A DNA stretch of 64,000 nucleotides. Origin: Bradyrhizobium sp. Ash2021. Its GTDB lineage: Bacteria > Pseudomonadota > Alphaproteobacteria > Rhizobiales > Xanthobacteraceae. Where the stretch lies: contig NZ_CP100604.1 of NCBI RefSeq assembly GCF_031202265.1, positions 1,594,501 to 1,658,500 of the forward strand, given 5' to 3'. Positions 47,335 to 56,330 of the stretch are shown here, one piece after another. The first letter of the stretch is position 1. Each line of letters starts with the position of its first letter. The notes below the pieces were generated by a model. That model was not told where the DNA came from, did no database searches, and was given only the letters and a program-made list of their open reading frames with translations. The translations under genes and the position numbers were made by a program.

Positions 47335-48740
47335 CGGCGCGAGCGCGCCGAGCGGCGGATCTCCCCCGAATAGGCGTTCTGGAGCTTCATCGAAAGCGTG
47401 GACGTCGTATTGTCGCCGGCCGCGTCGTAGATCTTCATCAACATGCGGATGGCCGCGGCGGCATCTTCGTCGTCGGGATTCTTCTGCAATCGTCTTTCGA
47501 ATTCTATCCGGGACGCCGCGATGACCGAAAAAATGCGGCTGGGAGGGGCCTGCACCAACCACCTCGGTAGTTGGTCCATGAAATCCGCATCGCTCTTATT
47601 TCGCAGACACCCCTCGATGACGGTCGTGATCGTGTTGGTGCTCCTGGCCCATTCTCTGTAATCCTTCGAGGTTTCCGCGAGCAATGCATCGCGCCGCTCC
47701 AACTCTCGCAGGCAGTGGAGCGCGAACCGACGCTGAAAAAAGCCCAGAAGAGCGGTGTTTCGGACGAAAGCCAGCAGCCGGTCCAATCGTTGCCGTGCCG
47801 GCGGATGCGACGAAGTCGCGTTCCGCTCGAAGGCTTCGAGCCGCCGTCCGATCGCGAGTACGAGCAAGGCACCGAGCAGGCTCGCAACGACCGCCTGTCT
47901 GCATTTGGCCGAGCGGATGCCGAGTTCGAAGGCGCGTTCGTCGGCCGCGAATTCGTCGTCGTGCGAATGCCCTTCGCCGAAATCTTCGTTCAGGACGTGC
48001 CCGCACTCGTGCAACAATAGAAATCTTATCGCGTGCTCGCGAAGATGATTGCCTGTCTCGAGCGGATGGCCGAAACGCGCTTGGTTAGGAAACAACGGCA
48101 TGATGCCGAACTCGGAGAAGAACGAAGGTGGGCCCGCCACCCCCATCTCGGAATAGTTCTTGAAGAGGAAGTCGAGCTCGCCAGCTATTCTGTCCGGATA
48201 GAGCGACGCCAGGGGGTCTTTTGTCTCGTGACGCCGGAGGGCCCGCATCGTCCGAAATTGCGGCCGGTCCTCAAAGCCGCAGGAGCAATAGTCCCCCAGA
48301 ATGACGGTCTGCTGAATGAGCGGGGGCAGGTTCAAGGAATAGAGTTCCGCGGCGAACGACATGAGCATCAGGGCGCCATTCGGAACGCAGATCGCATGAC
48401 CGGGTCTGCAGTCTTCGACGAACCCATTGAACTCAGCGTCGTGAACCGCACCGACCGCGAGCAGGTCGGAGAGCTGCAGCTTCGTGCTCACGTCGGCGGG
48501 AAAGTTCTTCGCCAACCGGGCGTAGGCGTCTCTCGCCCAATCGGTATCTTCCATAAGCGCTCGATACATGTCCGGCGCGCTACCAAGTGTGAACGGGAAA
48601 ACCGGCTTCAACATCCCTATCAGCTCGGGCGGTAGATCGGTGAGCGGTGAGCCGCGACCGTTCGGCGGAACGAGACGCAGCAACCACGCGGAGACTTCGC
48701 GCCTGTCCTTCTCGCGAGCCACGAATTCGGCCGGGGTCAT
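47331..48740 (-). CDS. HExxH zinc metallopeptidase-like protein
   Basis: This protein of about 469 aa carries FLLLHECGHVLNEDFGEGHSHDDEFAADERAFELG near residues 235-275. The HExxH zinc site and the downstream ExxAD/E glutamate together give a gluzincin-like triad. A short hydrophobic stretch (VVASLLGALLVLAIG) follows. The N-terminal 200 residues have several Cys (YCSCGFED) and no family I recognise. The ATG at 48740 has TTGGAAG eight bases upstream; a TTG at 48755 is also in frame. It lies 88 bp after the trypsin-like gene on the same strand, so they are probably co-transcribed. Confidence 0.75.
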   Translation of the reverse strand: MTPAEFVAREKDRREVSAWLLRLVPPNGRGSPLTDLPPELIGMLKPVFPFTLGSAPDMYRALMEDTDWARDAYARLAKNFPADVSTKLQLSDLLAVGAVHDAEFNGFVEDCRPGHAICVPNGALMLMSFAAELYSLNLPPLIQQTVILGDYCSCGFEDRPQFRTMRALRRHETKDPLASLYPDRIAGELDFLFKNYSEMGVAGPPSFFSEFGIMPLFPNQARFGHPLETGNHLREHAIRFLLLHECGHVLNEDFGEGHSHDDEFAADERAFELGIRSAKCRQAVVASLLGALLVLAIGRRLEAFERNATSSHPPARQRLDRLLAFVRNTALLGFFQRRFALHCLRELERRDALLAETSKDYREWARSTNTITTVIEGCLRNKSDADFMDQLPRWLVQAPPSRIFSVIAASRIEFERRLQKNPDDEDAAAAIRMLMKIYDAAGDNTTSTLSMKLQNAYSGEIRRSARSRR

Positions 48741-48828
48741 GCGCGGATCTTCCAAAAGATCGAGGCTCGGTCAGGTTCGCATTTTATGCGTTGAGGAGCA
48801 ATCGTGCCCGTCGCCTGCAGCGCGGTCG

Positions 48829-49701
48829 TTAAGATCTCGACGTCCTCTTCAGACATCGCCTTCGCTCTCCTTCGAAGAGCAAGCCGAGAGCGCATCCGTC
48901 GCGATCAGACCGCGCTCGGCGAGAAGCCGCAGGGTTATCGTTGGTCCGCCCGCGAAGGAGTCTGAGATATGCTGCTATCTCCAGATCCAGAAGCGAACCC
49001 GCGGGCGTCACGAACGCGATGTCGGTCGCTCCGTCGTAGCCGCACGAGGCTATCCCGAAGACCTTCCCGTCGGCATCGAACACGGGTCCGCCGCTCGACC
49101 CGCCATGGAGATTGATGCTGGTACGGAAATAAGGCGGTGTCAGTTTGACCGATGGCCCGCGATCCTCGAACCGCTCTTCCAAAAGGCCGTCGTAGAAATC
49201 GGGCTGCAGCCTGAACACCCTGCCTTCATCCGCGTCGACGACCGCGTGAAGAGGATAGGCCCAGGTACTGATGGGCGTGCCGATCGGGGGCGGCTGCGAG
49301 CTCAACGAATGGACCTTAGGCCGAATGACGTTCCCGGACGCGTCGTCGACGAATTCGTAACGAGGAATGCCGAATGCGACGTCGGCGGTCGGGTGGACGA
49401 AGAATTTCCAGATCGGAAGAAAGTGGGTCCGGCCGTTCGGCAGGGTGCGCGCGATACCGACCGAGTCCGGCATCTCGGCGAGATGCCGCTCCGCTTCGAG
49501 CGCTACATGGGCCGCCGTGGCGAACCCTCCCATGCCTTGAAGGTAGAAGCCGGTGCCGATGAGAGCGAAGCTGTCGAGCGTGGGTCTTCCCAGGATGGCG
49601 AAGGTCGCGAGACGCCCGTCCGCAATCACCTTGTCGGCGTTTTGCATGCGCCAAGATCCGGCGGCCGCCGTGCCTGGCAACGGTGGGAGGCGCGTGTTCA
49701 T
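48829..49701 (-). CDS. Trypsin-like serine protease
   Basis: This 290-aa protein shows all three chymotrypsin-fold landmarks: GFATAAHVALEA (His near residue 65), PTADVAFGIPRYE (Asp near 107) and NLHGGSSGGPVFDADGKVFGIASCG (Ser near 202). There is no signal peptide, so it is probably cytoplasmic, unlike secreted DegP-type enzymes. Cytoplasmic trypsin-like modules often serve in bacterial conflict systems. The start is uncertain: the Met at 49701 precedes the domain, and the open frame runs to 49857. The metallopeptidase gene follows on the same strand. Confidence 0.8.
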   Translation of the reverse strand: MNTRLPPLPGTAAAGSWRMQNADKVIADGRLATFAILGRPTLDSFALIGTGFYLQGMGGFATAAHVALEAERHLAEMPDSVGIARTLPNGRTHFLPIWKFFVHPTADVAFGIPRYEFVDDASGNVIRPKVHSLSSQPPPIGTPISTWAYPLHAVVDADEGRVFRLQPDFYDGLLEERFEDRGPSVKLTPPYFRTSINLHGGSSGGPVFDADGKVFGIASCGYDGATDIAFVTPAGSLLDLEIAAYLRLLRGRTNDNPAASRRARSDRDGCALGLLFEGERRRCLKRTSRS

Positions 49702-50739
49702 CTGGGCAACGTAGTCGAACCCGCGAAGAAGCGTCCAGCCAAGCCTCCCCCTGTCGGGATGTGGGCCTTCGAAGTCGCCTTCATCGTTGCGTGAGAACGG
49801 ATGTTTCCGGACAGGCTCGCTGCGAGCCAAGCGGTCACGTGCGCCCCTGGAGCGCAAGATCGCGAGTCCTTAATCGGGGGATGCTCTTGGCGAGGCTCCG
49901 AGGGAGCGGAACGCCGGGCGTCGCCGGCCCTTGCGGCTTCGATCAGACTTAGGACTCGTCGGGCGGGCAGAAACGGTCACGAGCGCGGATCGGCACACCA
50001 CGCGCGAAGAAAGAGGATGTCGCCCAGCCGGTTTTCGGCGAAATGCGTCTCCTTAGGGGACCGAGGCACGGGTCCTTCGGCGCCGGAGACCTCCCGGCGC
50101 GCTCCGGACTCGAACGCGCGGATGATGCACGCCGAAGGCGAAAAGAGCCGCGTTGTCAGCGTGATCTCGACTCCGCGCAGCCCAGGCGCGCGATCCGGAA
50201 AAATCGAGGCAATTCAGTGAGGACGGGGGAATTGACGATCACGGAAGCTTTACCGAAACGAGCGTGGTCTCGGCGGCCGCGGTTGGGGAGGTAGCTGACC
50301 GCCAGGCGCGCGGGCCCACCACAATGAAGGGATATCACGTCGATCGAGATTTTTTGATTCTTCGCCCCGATGCGAAGACGTCGGAGCGGCGACGGAGCGG
50401 CTACGATCCGGAGTTGGCGGGGCCGATTCGGCGCCCCGAAACGCCCCGGAACGGCGGCGACCGCCGCGAAAAATGTGCGATTTCAATACTGCATAGAGGT
50501 TTGCGGCTTGCCGTAGAAAAGGCCCAACGCGCACGAATTCCGGGGGATTCCGCGCACTTTCGAGAACGAAGCGGGATCGCGGTGACGGCGCGGCGACGAA
50601 CGCCGCCCGATCCCGCGCCCCGAGCCGCCTTGAAAAGCCAGGCGCGCCGGGACAGGGGGCCGCCCGGCGCGATGCAAACAGGGATGAAGAGGGGATGCGA
50701 AACAGGGAGCGGTCGCGCGAGGGCGCGGGGCCCGGCGGC
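49702..50739. other. 1-kb region without a convincing gene
   Basis: Several GC-rich frames are open but have Arg/Gly/Ala-rich translations unlike protein. One minus-strand stretch ending near 49977 reads ETHFAENRLGDILFLRAWC and looks protein-like, but no start codon or ribosome site precedes it; it may be a remnant. The last 200 bp downstream of the recombinase gene show no terminator that I can find. Confidence 0.4.
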
Positions 50740-52338
50740 TCAGGCGCGCTTGCCCGCGGGACGGCCGCGCTTGCCGGCCGGCTCGTGCTCGGGACGGGGC
50801 GCCTCGGCCCGGTCGCGGAAGCGGCCGGCGATGGCCGCCCGGCGGGCGCCGTTCGCGCGCCAGCCGGCCTGCGTCATCCCCTCGGCCGCCTCCTGCAGCA
50901 GCGCGGTGCGCAGCGCGTCGCCGTACGTCCCCGACAGTTTCTCGGCCGAGGTGTCGGCGTGCTCCGCGAAGGCCTCGAGCCGCAGACGCGCGGCCTCGGC
51001 CCACTCCTTGGCGAGATCCTTCAGATGGTGCGGGATGCGCCGGCCGACGATCCCGGCGTCCCTCACGATCCACTTGAAGGTCTGCCAGCCGAGCTTCGGT
51101 CCGCGGTAGCGCCGGCCGTCGAACTTGTGGAAGACGAATTCGTAGTTCTTCGCCATGTCCTCCTCGTACCAGCGGCGCACCGTCGGCGCGAAGGCCACGG
51201 GTACGACGTTGCCGGCCCGACCCTTGTTGCCGTGGTAGGCGACGTCGCCGTCGCGGTGATAATAGATCAGATCGTCGGTCACCTCGATCCAGGGACGGTC
51301 GTCCTTCGGCAGCGGCAGGCCGTCCGAGGGCTCCACCTCCGGCGGCAGCCAGCGCGTTGGCGGCAGCCTGCCGTGCCTCGAGGCGGTGTAGGGCAGGAAT
51401 TCGATGGCGCGCCGCCAGGCGCCCCGGTTATGGGCGGGCCGGCGCGCTTGCACCGGACCGTCCGGCCCGTCGACCATCTTGGGCGCGCCGCCGGGTTCGA
51501 ACACCCAGCCTTCGGCCGCCTTCAGCAGGCGGTCGTACTCGTCGACCGTCCAGGCGCCCTTGGCCAGCCTGCCGGGATCGGGATTGTGCAACTTCACCCG
51601 GTAGTCCGCCCCGTCCGCCCCGAGCTGCCCGTTCAGGCACAACTGGACCGTCTTGAGGTCGGCATAGCGCGACGTCGCCGGCCGGCCGGATCGCAGTTCG
51701 TATTCCCGGGGGAGCCAGTCGCCCTTGAGATCGCCGATCTCCAGTTCGGGAAAGACCCGCTGGAAGACGCGCACGGCCTGGTCGTAGGTCTCGCGCGTCT
51801 TCTTCTTCCTGTTGGCGTCCTCCTTGCCGTCGGGCCGGGGACAGAGATTCGTCGTCCGGTAGCTCTCCAGCAGGTCGCGGCAGGACAGCGATTCGATGCG
51901 TTCGATCGGCCAGCTCGACATGCGGATGCGACGGCTCGACCTGCGCGCGAGGAAGACGAGGGCCTCGAGCCGCGCGGCGTCCGGCTCCTTGGCTTCCAGC
52001 ACGTAGACCCGCGGCGCGACCGCGAGGCCGCCTCCCGCCTCGGGTTCGGCCAACTGCGGCGCCTTGACCTTGAGTACATAGCGGTCTTGCTTCCTGTCCT
52101 TCTCGCCGGGCTCCTCCGGTGCCGCCTCGAACCGGACGTACCAGGGCAATCCGCGCGGCGCGCGATCGAGAAAGCGGCCCGTATGGACGAGCGGCACCTC
52201 GTTCAGCCCCGCGACGCCGAACGTCCGCCTGAACAGTTCGCCCGTCATCGCCCGGGCCTCGGCGACCGTCAGGTCCAGTCCGTCCGGACGGGTCGACCGT
52301 GCGATGCGCAGGAGGCGGGCGTCGTCCGTGGTCGGCAT
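50740..52338 (-). CDS. Divergent tyrosine-recombinase-like protein
   Basis: This 532-aa protein aligns in its C-terminal third with alphaproteobacterial phage-type integrases. LPYTASRHGRLPP is the first catalytic Arg region. WIEVTDDLIYYHRDG followed by NKGRAGNVVPVAF is the beta-hairpin. GIVGRRIPHHLKDLAKEWAEA is the HxxR box, here with Lys instead of Arg. LEAFAEHADTSAEKLSGTYGDA carries the final Tyr nucleophile. The N-terminal half (EDANRKKKTRETYDQAVRVFQRVFPELEIGDL) would be the core-binding domain. The start at 52338 is set by GGAG eleven bases upstream. Two excisionase-like genes precede it in the same operon. Activity is uncertain because of the Arg-to-Lys change. Confidence 0.65.
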   Translation of the reverse strand: MPTTDDARLLRIARSTRPDGLDLTVAEARAMTGELFRRTFGVAGLNEVPLVHTGRFLDRAPRGLPWYVRFEAAPEEPGEKDRKQDRYVLKVKAPQLAEPEAGGGLAVAPRVYVLEAKEPDAARLEALVFLARRSSRRIRMSSWPIERIESLSCRDLLESYRTTNLCPRPDGKEDANRKKKTRETYDQAVRVFQRVFPELEIGDLKGDWLPREYELRSGRPATSRYADLKTVQLCLNGQLGADGADYRVKLHNPDPGRLAKGAWTVDEYDRLLKAAEGWVFEPGGAPKMVDGPDGPVQARRPAHNRGAWRRAIEFLPYTASRHGRLPPTRWLPPEVEPSDGLPLPKDDRPWIEVTDDLIYYHRDGDVAYHGNKGRAGNVVPVAFAPTVRRWYEEDMAKNYEFVFHKFDGRRYRGPKLGWQTFKWIVRDAGIVGRRIPHHLKDLAKEWAEAARLRLEAFAEHADTSAEKLSGTYGDALRTALLQEAAEGMTQAGWRANGARRAAIAGRFRDRAEAPRPEHEPAGKRGRPAGKRA

Positions 52339-52444
52339 CGGCTCTTCTCCTCTCTCGTCGCGGGACATGCGTCCCCGGGGCGACGGACCGGCGCGATCGC
52401 GCCTCCGCCAACGTTGCGTTCCGATCTTCGATGTTCCGGTCGGC

Positions 52445-52873
52445 CTACCCGCCGCGGCCGCCCTTTCCGGGCAGCAGCGAGGCGAGATGCGCCTCCCAGT
52501 CCGCTTCCGACGGACGACCGCCTTCGGGGATCCGTCGGCATTCCGACATCGCCCCGAGCGCGGCGCGCGTCGTGTAGAGCCGCCCGGCGATCCGCGCGTG
52601 GCCGAGATGGCCCTTCGCGATCGCGGTCCGCAGGCTCGACACCGTCAGCGGACCGCGCGGCCACAGCAGCGCGACCGCTTCGTGCAGCGCCAGCAGTTCG
52701 TTTTCGGACCACTGGTCCGGGTCGGGTCGACGCGCGACGCGCTTCGGCGTCTTGCGGCGACCTCTTTTTCCAACACCATGCCGCGGCTTCCGTCCAGAGG
52801 GCACGGGAGCGCCGGCGCCGCCGCCCCCTTCGGCGCGAGCGCCGCGGAATTCCGGCGCGCGGCGGAGACTCAC
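52445..52873 (-). CDS. Excisionase-like helix-turn-helix protein 2
   Basis: This 142-aa protein has a low-complexity Arg/Gly lead, then RRPDPDQWSENELLALHEAVALLWPRGPLTVSSLRTAIAKGHLGHARIAGRLYTTRAALGAM. This matches the MerR-like winged-helix layout of excisionases. It is a paralogue of the 83-aa protein just upstream. The GTG start at 52873 overlaps that gene's TGA (GTGA) with GGGAG five bases upstream, a sign of translational coupling. The second copy carries a C-terminal extension (GGRPSEADWEAHLASLLPG). It probably acts with the recombinase-like protein. Confidence 0.65.
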   Translation of the reverse strand: MSLRRAPEFRGARAEGGGGAGAPVPSGRKPRHGVGKRGRRKTPKRVARRPDPDQWSENELLALHEAVALLWPRGPLTVSSLRTAIAKGHLGHARIAGRLYTTRAALGAMSECRRIPEGGRPSEADWEAHLASLLPGKGGRGG

Positions 52874-53121
52874 GGCCGCTCCCGCGCCGGGCGCCGCGCG
52901 GCTTCCGTCATCCCGCGCAGCGCCGCCTTCGTCGTCATCAACTTCCGCGCGAGCAGGACCGTCTCCAGCAGGCCGCTCCGGTACGCGGTCCGCAACGAGG
53001 ACGCGGAGAGCGGGCCGAGCGGCCACATCAGGTTCGCCGCTTCCGCCAGGGTCATGAGCTCGTCGTCGCCCCAATCCTTGGGGTCGGGCCGAGCGACGAT
53101 GCGCCTCGGTCTCGTCGCCAT
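52870..53121 (-). CDS. Excisionase-like helix-turn-helix protein 1
   Basis: This 83-aa protein reads ARPDPKDWGDDELMTLAEAANLMWPLGPLSASSLRTAYRSGLLETVLLARKLMTTKAALRGM: helix, turn, helix, then an ARKLMTT wing, like recombination directionality factors. GAAGGAG lies nine bases before the ATG. It is followed by a coupled paralogue at 52873 and preceded by the FtsH-like gene at 31 bp. Two tandem RDF-like proteins for one recombinase is unusual. Confidence 0.7.
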   Translation of the reverse strand: MATRPRRIVARPDPKDWGDDELMTLAEAANLMWPLGPLSASSLRTAYRSGLLETVLLARKLMTTKAALRGMTEAARRPARERP

Positions 53122-53152
53122 TTCAGTCTCCTTCCGTCGCCAAGTCCTCGCC

Positions 53153-55153
53153 TCAAAGGATTCCCGTTTCGGCGACGAGCAGGCCGCGCACGATGTCCGC
53201 CACCTCCGCGCCGGTCAGAAAGCGCTCCGCGGCCAGCCGCTCAGCCACCGCGCGGACCGCGTCGCGGTTGGCCTCGACGAGCCGTTCCGCGCGTTGCTCG
53301 AGCTCGCGCAGGTGCCGCGCGACGCGCTCGCGCAGGTCGGAATCGAGCGCCAGTTCGCGCAGCAGATCGTCGCCGGCGCCGCGATAGACGAGATCCTCGC
53401 CCATGCCGTAGGAGGCGTGGATCGATGCGACCATCGTCGTGGCGTTGCCGATGTCGGAATTCGGAGCTCCGCCGCTCCCGATCGACACCGCGCCGGTGAA
53501 GATCCGCTCGGCGGCGCGCGCGGCGAGCCCGATCACGACGCGGTCCTCGATTCCGCCGCGCGTCTCGAGCGCGTCGTCGCCGAAATCGATGACGGTGCGT
53601 CCGGCCGATTCGCCGTTGGTCCGAAGCACGACGTGCCGGACGGTGCCGGCGCCGATCGCGAGCGCCGCGACGGCGTGCGCGGACTCGTGGATGGCCATCC
53701 GGAATAGACGCGCGGACGGAATCGCGTCGGCCGGAAGCACCGCGCGCCGCAGGTCCTCCATCGCGAGCGTTCGCCCGGCGTTTCTCGCGGCCCGACGCGC
53801 GGAGCGGACCGTATGCATGATCTCCGCGCCGGTGGATCCGTCGAGCAGCGCGCCGATCCCGCGGAGATCTTCGCCGCGGAGATCCTGGTCGAGGTGGAAG
53901 CGCAAAATGTTGGCCGCGCCCGCCGCATCCGGTCGAGGAACTTCGACGATCTTCTCGAGGCGGCCAGGCCGCAGCAGCGAGCGGTCGACCCGCTCGATGG
54001 CGTTGGTGGCGCCAACGACCACGATCCCGGCCCGGCCGTCGATCGCCGAATCGAGGAGCAGGAGTGCGTCGGTGATCACGGGCATCCACCAGTCGCGACC
54101 TCTCGCGGACAACGTCTCGCGGTCCGGCAGCGCGTCGATCTCGTCGAGAAAGAGGATGCAGCAGGGCGATGCCAGCGCGGCGGCGCGGGCGAACGCGCCC
54201 CGCATCTGCTTGATGACCGAATCCAGATATCCGGGGCCGTCGGCGAACCACTCGCCGACGCTGGTCGCAACGAGCGGGACCCCGCACGCCTTCGCAAGCA
54301 CCCGCGCGAACAACGTCTTGCCCATGCCGGCCGCCGAATGAAGGCAGACGCCGCGATCGACATCCCGCCACGAGATTCCGCCTTCGCGGAAGGTCGCGAT
54401 GTCGCGCGCCAGATCCAGGCCCCAGAGACGCGCCGCGCCATATTCGACCGCGTTCCCGAGGTCCGGCACGCGAGCGGAGTTTCCGCGGCCGGCGCCGGTC
54501 GCGGCTTCGAGCCGGCGGACGATGTCGCGCGGGCCGGTGGCCGGCCGGAACGCGGCGACGATCTCGAACAGGTCGAGACCGGCGGCCAGTCCTTTGGGAA
54601 GCTCGCCCGGCGAGCGGCGCGCGAAGCGGGTGATCGCGCGTCGCAGCACGGCGCCGTCGGGCGCGGCGATGCGGATCGTGACGTCGGCGGCGGTCTTCAG
54701 CGCCGCCGGAAGCAGGCTCGCGTCGACGGCGATGCCCATCACGCACCGGCCGCGGCTCAGATCGCGCGCGACTTCGTCCGAGCCGACGGAAGAGTTGCGC
54801 TTGCGGTCCGACCCCTCGCGCGTGTGCATGCACCAGCGCGTGCCGAAGACGGACTTCGCGTACGCCGCCGCGGGAACGACCCAAGCCAGTGTGGGAACGA
54901 CCACGACGACGGCGAGAGCCTGATTGTGCTTCAGGCGCCGGCGCAGGTCCTTGGACACTGAAGCGTCGAACGCGGCGCCGACAACGGCGGATATCGCCGC
55001 CGGCCGCGGTGATACCTTGGAATCCTGATCGTCGTCGCCTTCCTCCTCGGAATCCGGAACGCCGCTCTCGTCGTCCAGATAAGCAGCGCGCCATCCCGAA
55101 AGCTTTTTCGAGAAGCCGATCCGATGCTGTTCGGTTCCTTGGGACTTCTTCAC
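53153..55153 (-). CDS. FtsH-like AAA+ ATPase with M41-type peptidase domain
   Basis: This 666-aa protein has a charged N-terminus, one hydrophobic stretch near residues 80-100 (ALAVVVVVPTLAWVVPAAAYA), and an AAA+ domain from about 230. Walker A is HSAAGMGKT near 272, with Ser where the first Gly is usual. Walker B is ILFLDEIDAL and the second region of homology is GATNAIERVDRSLLRPGRLEKIV with Arg finger. The C-terminal domain has AIHESAHAVAALA (HExxH near 486) and GGAPNSDIGNATTMV, the M41 zinc ligand region. It differs from housekeeping FtsH in its N-terminus and glycine loop. The start is GTG 55153 with GAGGG upstream. It heads the RDF/recombinase operon. Confidence 0.85.
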   Translation of the reverse strand: MKKSQGTEQHRIGFSKKLSGWRAAYLDDESGVPDSEEEGDDDQDSKVSPRPAAISAVVGAAFDASVSKDLRRRLKHNQALAVVVVVPTLAWVVPAAAYAKSVFGTRWCMHTREGSDRKRNSSVGSDEVARDLSRGRCVMGIAVDASLLPAALKTAADVTIRIAAPDGAVLRRAITRFARRSPGELPKGLAAGLDLFEIVAAFRPATGPRDIVRRLEAATGAGRGNSARVPDLGNAVEYGAARLWGLDLARDIATFREGGISWRDVDRGVCLHSAAGMGKTLFARVLAKACGVPLVATSVGEWFADGPGYLDSVIKQMRGAFARAAALASPCCILFLDEIDALPDRETLSARGRDWWMPVITDALLLLDSAIDGRAGIVVVGATNAIERVDRSLLRPGRLEKIVEVPRPDAAGAANILRFHLDQDLRGEDLRGIGALLDGSTGAEIMHTVRSARRAARNAGRTLAMEDLRRAVLPADAIPSARLFRMAIHESAHAVAALAIGAGTVRHVVLRTNGESAGRTVIDFGDDALETRGGIEDRVVIGLAARAAERIFTGAVSIGSGGAPNSDIGNATTMVASIHASYGMGEDLVYRGAGDDLLRELALDSDLRERVARHLRELEQRAERLVEANRDAVRAVAERLAAERFLTGAEVADIVRGLLVAETGIL

Positions 55154-55373
55154 GTGCGCGCCCTCGTCATCGTCGATGGGCCGATCGGCCCGGATTCAAG
55201 GTCAAATTCGAGTTGGTCGTCACAGCGCGGCGAGATCGCCGCCGCGGGGTAGCGCGCGCCGGCGAAACTCCGCAGCAGATCAAGGAACAGTTCGGATCCT
55301 TTCGGACTTTTCGACGATTTCTTCCCGAAGCAATCTCCTGCCCAGTCGTCCCGGGCGGACGAAGCCGTAATCG

Positions 55374-56330
55374 CTACGTAAGCAGCACGGCCGTCGAAGA
55401 ATCGCGGGGCACCCAACGCCCCGCGCTGTGCGCGCCGGCCAAAACCTTCGCGGCGATCGACAAGGAGGGGAACGCGACCGCGACGGTGAGCCGGCGGCGG
55501 TCGGCGACGCCTGGAATCGGCGCCAGCACACCGGCCGCCGTCAGATCTTCGCGGCGCGAGCGCGTGAGCGGTTGAACGCTGCCGTTGATCGCCTGCCTGA
55601 CCTCGGATCCGGCGGATACCACGAACCGTCCGGCTGCCCAGTAGCCGCGGGCCCACAGGTCCGAATAACGCAGCTCGAACTCCGAGCTGCCCAAGGGCAC
55701 GGTAGAGACCCCGATCGAAATCGGTTCGGAATCCACGGCGTCCACGGCCTCTTCCGGAACCGCCTCTTCAGTCGGCGCGGGCTCGCGGATCGGCGCCGGC
55801 GCGCCGACGACAGGGTCGAAGATGCGGCAGCCGGCGTCGTGGAGCAGGCGTAGCGCGTCGGCGGCGATTCGGTCGTGCGTGGCACGCTCCGCATCGCTCA
55901 AATCGGGCTCCGCGGGGTTCGCCTGCTTCCAGACGGTGACCACCCCCGCGGCGAGAGCCCGCCGGGTCAGACGGAACTGGAGATCGACGACGAGAATCTT
56001 TTCGAAGGCCGCGCCCGGGCAGCCGCCCACGACGAAGACCTCGCGCGCGAAATTTTTCGCCGGGTCGGCAGCGTGCTCGGACAGGCGCCGGGACGGCCGC
56101 CGGGTCTCGCCGAGGTACGCTACCTTGCCGTCCGTCAGGGCATAGGCGCCCGCCGCATTCAGATAGCCGGCCGCTGCGACCCTGGATAGCTCGGCCATCG
56201 GAAACGCATGGACGACGACGCGCGTGGCGCGGTCGCTGATGCGGCGGTAGCCGTTAACGCCGCCGAACGGGCGGTGGATGACGATGGTGCTTGGGCAGTC
56301 GTCCGAAGGATTCGTATTGTTCGTCGGCAT
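55374..56330 (-). CDS. GIY-YIG nuclease-like protein with DUF4357 domain
   Basis: This 318-aa protein has GAYALTDGKVAYLGETRRPSRRLSEHAADPAKNFAREVFVV near residues 60-105, the GIY...YIG core with Arg. A downstream Glu in GAAFEKILVVDL completes the GIY-YIG nuclease pattern. After an acidic linker, the C-terminal 90 residues (RFVVSAGSEVRQAINGSVQPLTRSRREDLTAAGVL to FPSLSIAAKVLAGAHSAGRWV) match DUF4357, a frequent partner of GIY-YIG nucleases. AGGAG precedes the ATG at 56330. It may be an endonuclease for mobility or defence; the target is unknown. It lies between the FtsH-like gene and a 201-aa unknown, all on one strand. Confidence 0.75.
   Translation of the reverse strand: MPTNNTNPSDDCPSTIVIHRPFGGVNGYRRISDRATRVVVHAFPMAELSRVAAAGYLNAAGAYALTDGKVAYLGETRRPSRRLSEHAADPAKNFAREVFVVGGCPGAAFEKILVVDLQFRLTRRALAAGVVTVWKQANPAEPDLSDAERATHDRIAADALRLLHDAGCRIFDPVVGAPAPIREPAPTEEAVPEEAVDAVDSEPISIGVSTVPLGSSEFELRYSDLWARGYWAAGRFVVSAGSEVRQAINGSVQPLTRSRREDLTAAGVLAPIPGVADRRRLTVAVAFPSLSIAAKVLAGAHSAGRWVPRDSSTAVLLT

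Noticed and set aside
49801..50220. 139-codon plus-strand frame in the gene-poor stretch
   Set aside because: Its composition is Arg/Ser/Ala-rich, with no ribosome site and no recognisable fold.
50695..53499. 934-codon plus-strand frame across the recombinase/RDF genes
   Set aside because: It is Arg/Gly/Pro-rich with no domain, and it runs antisense through genes with good ribosome sites and coupled starts.
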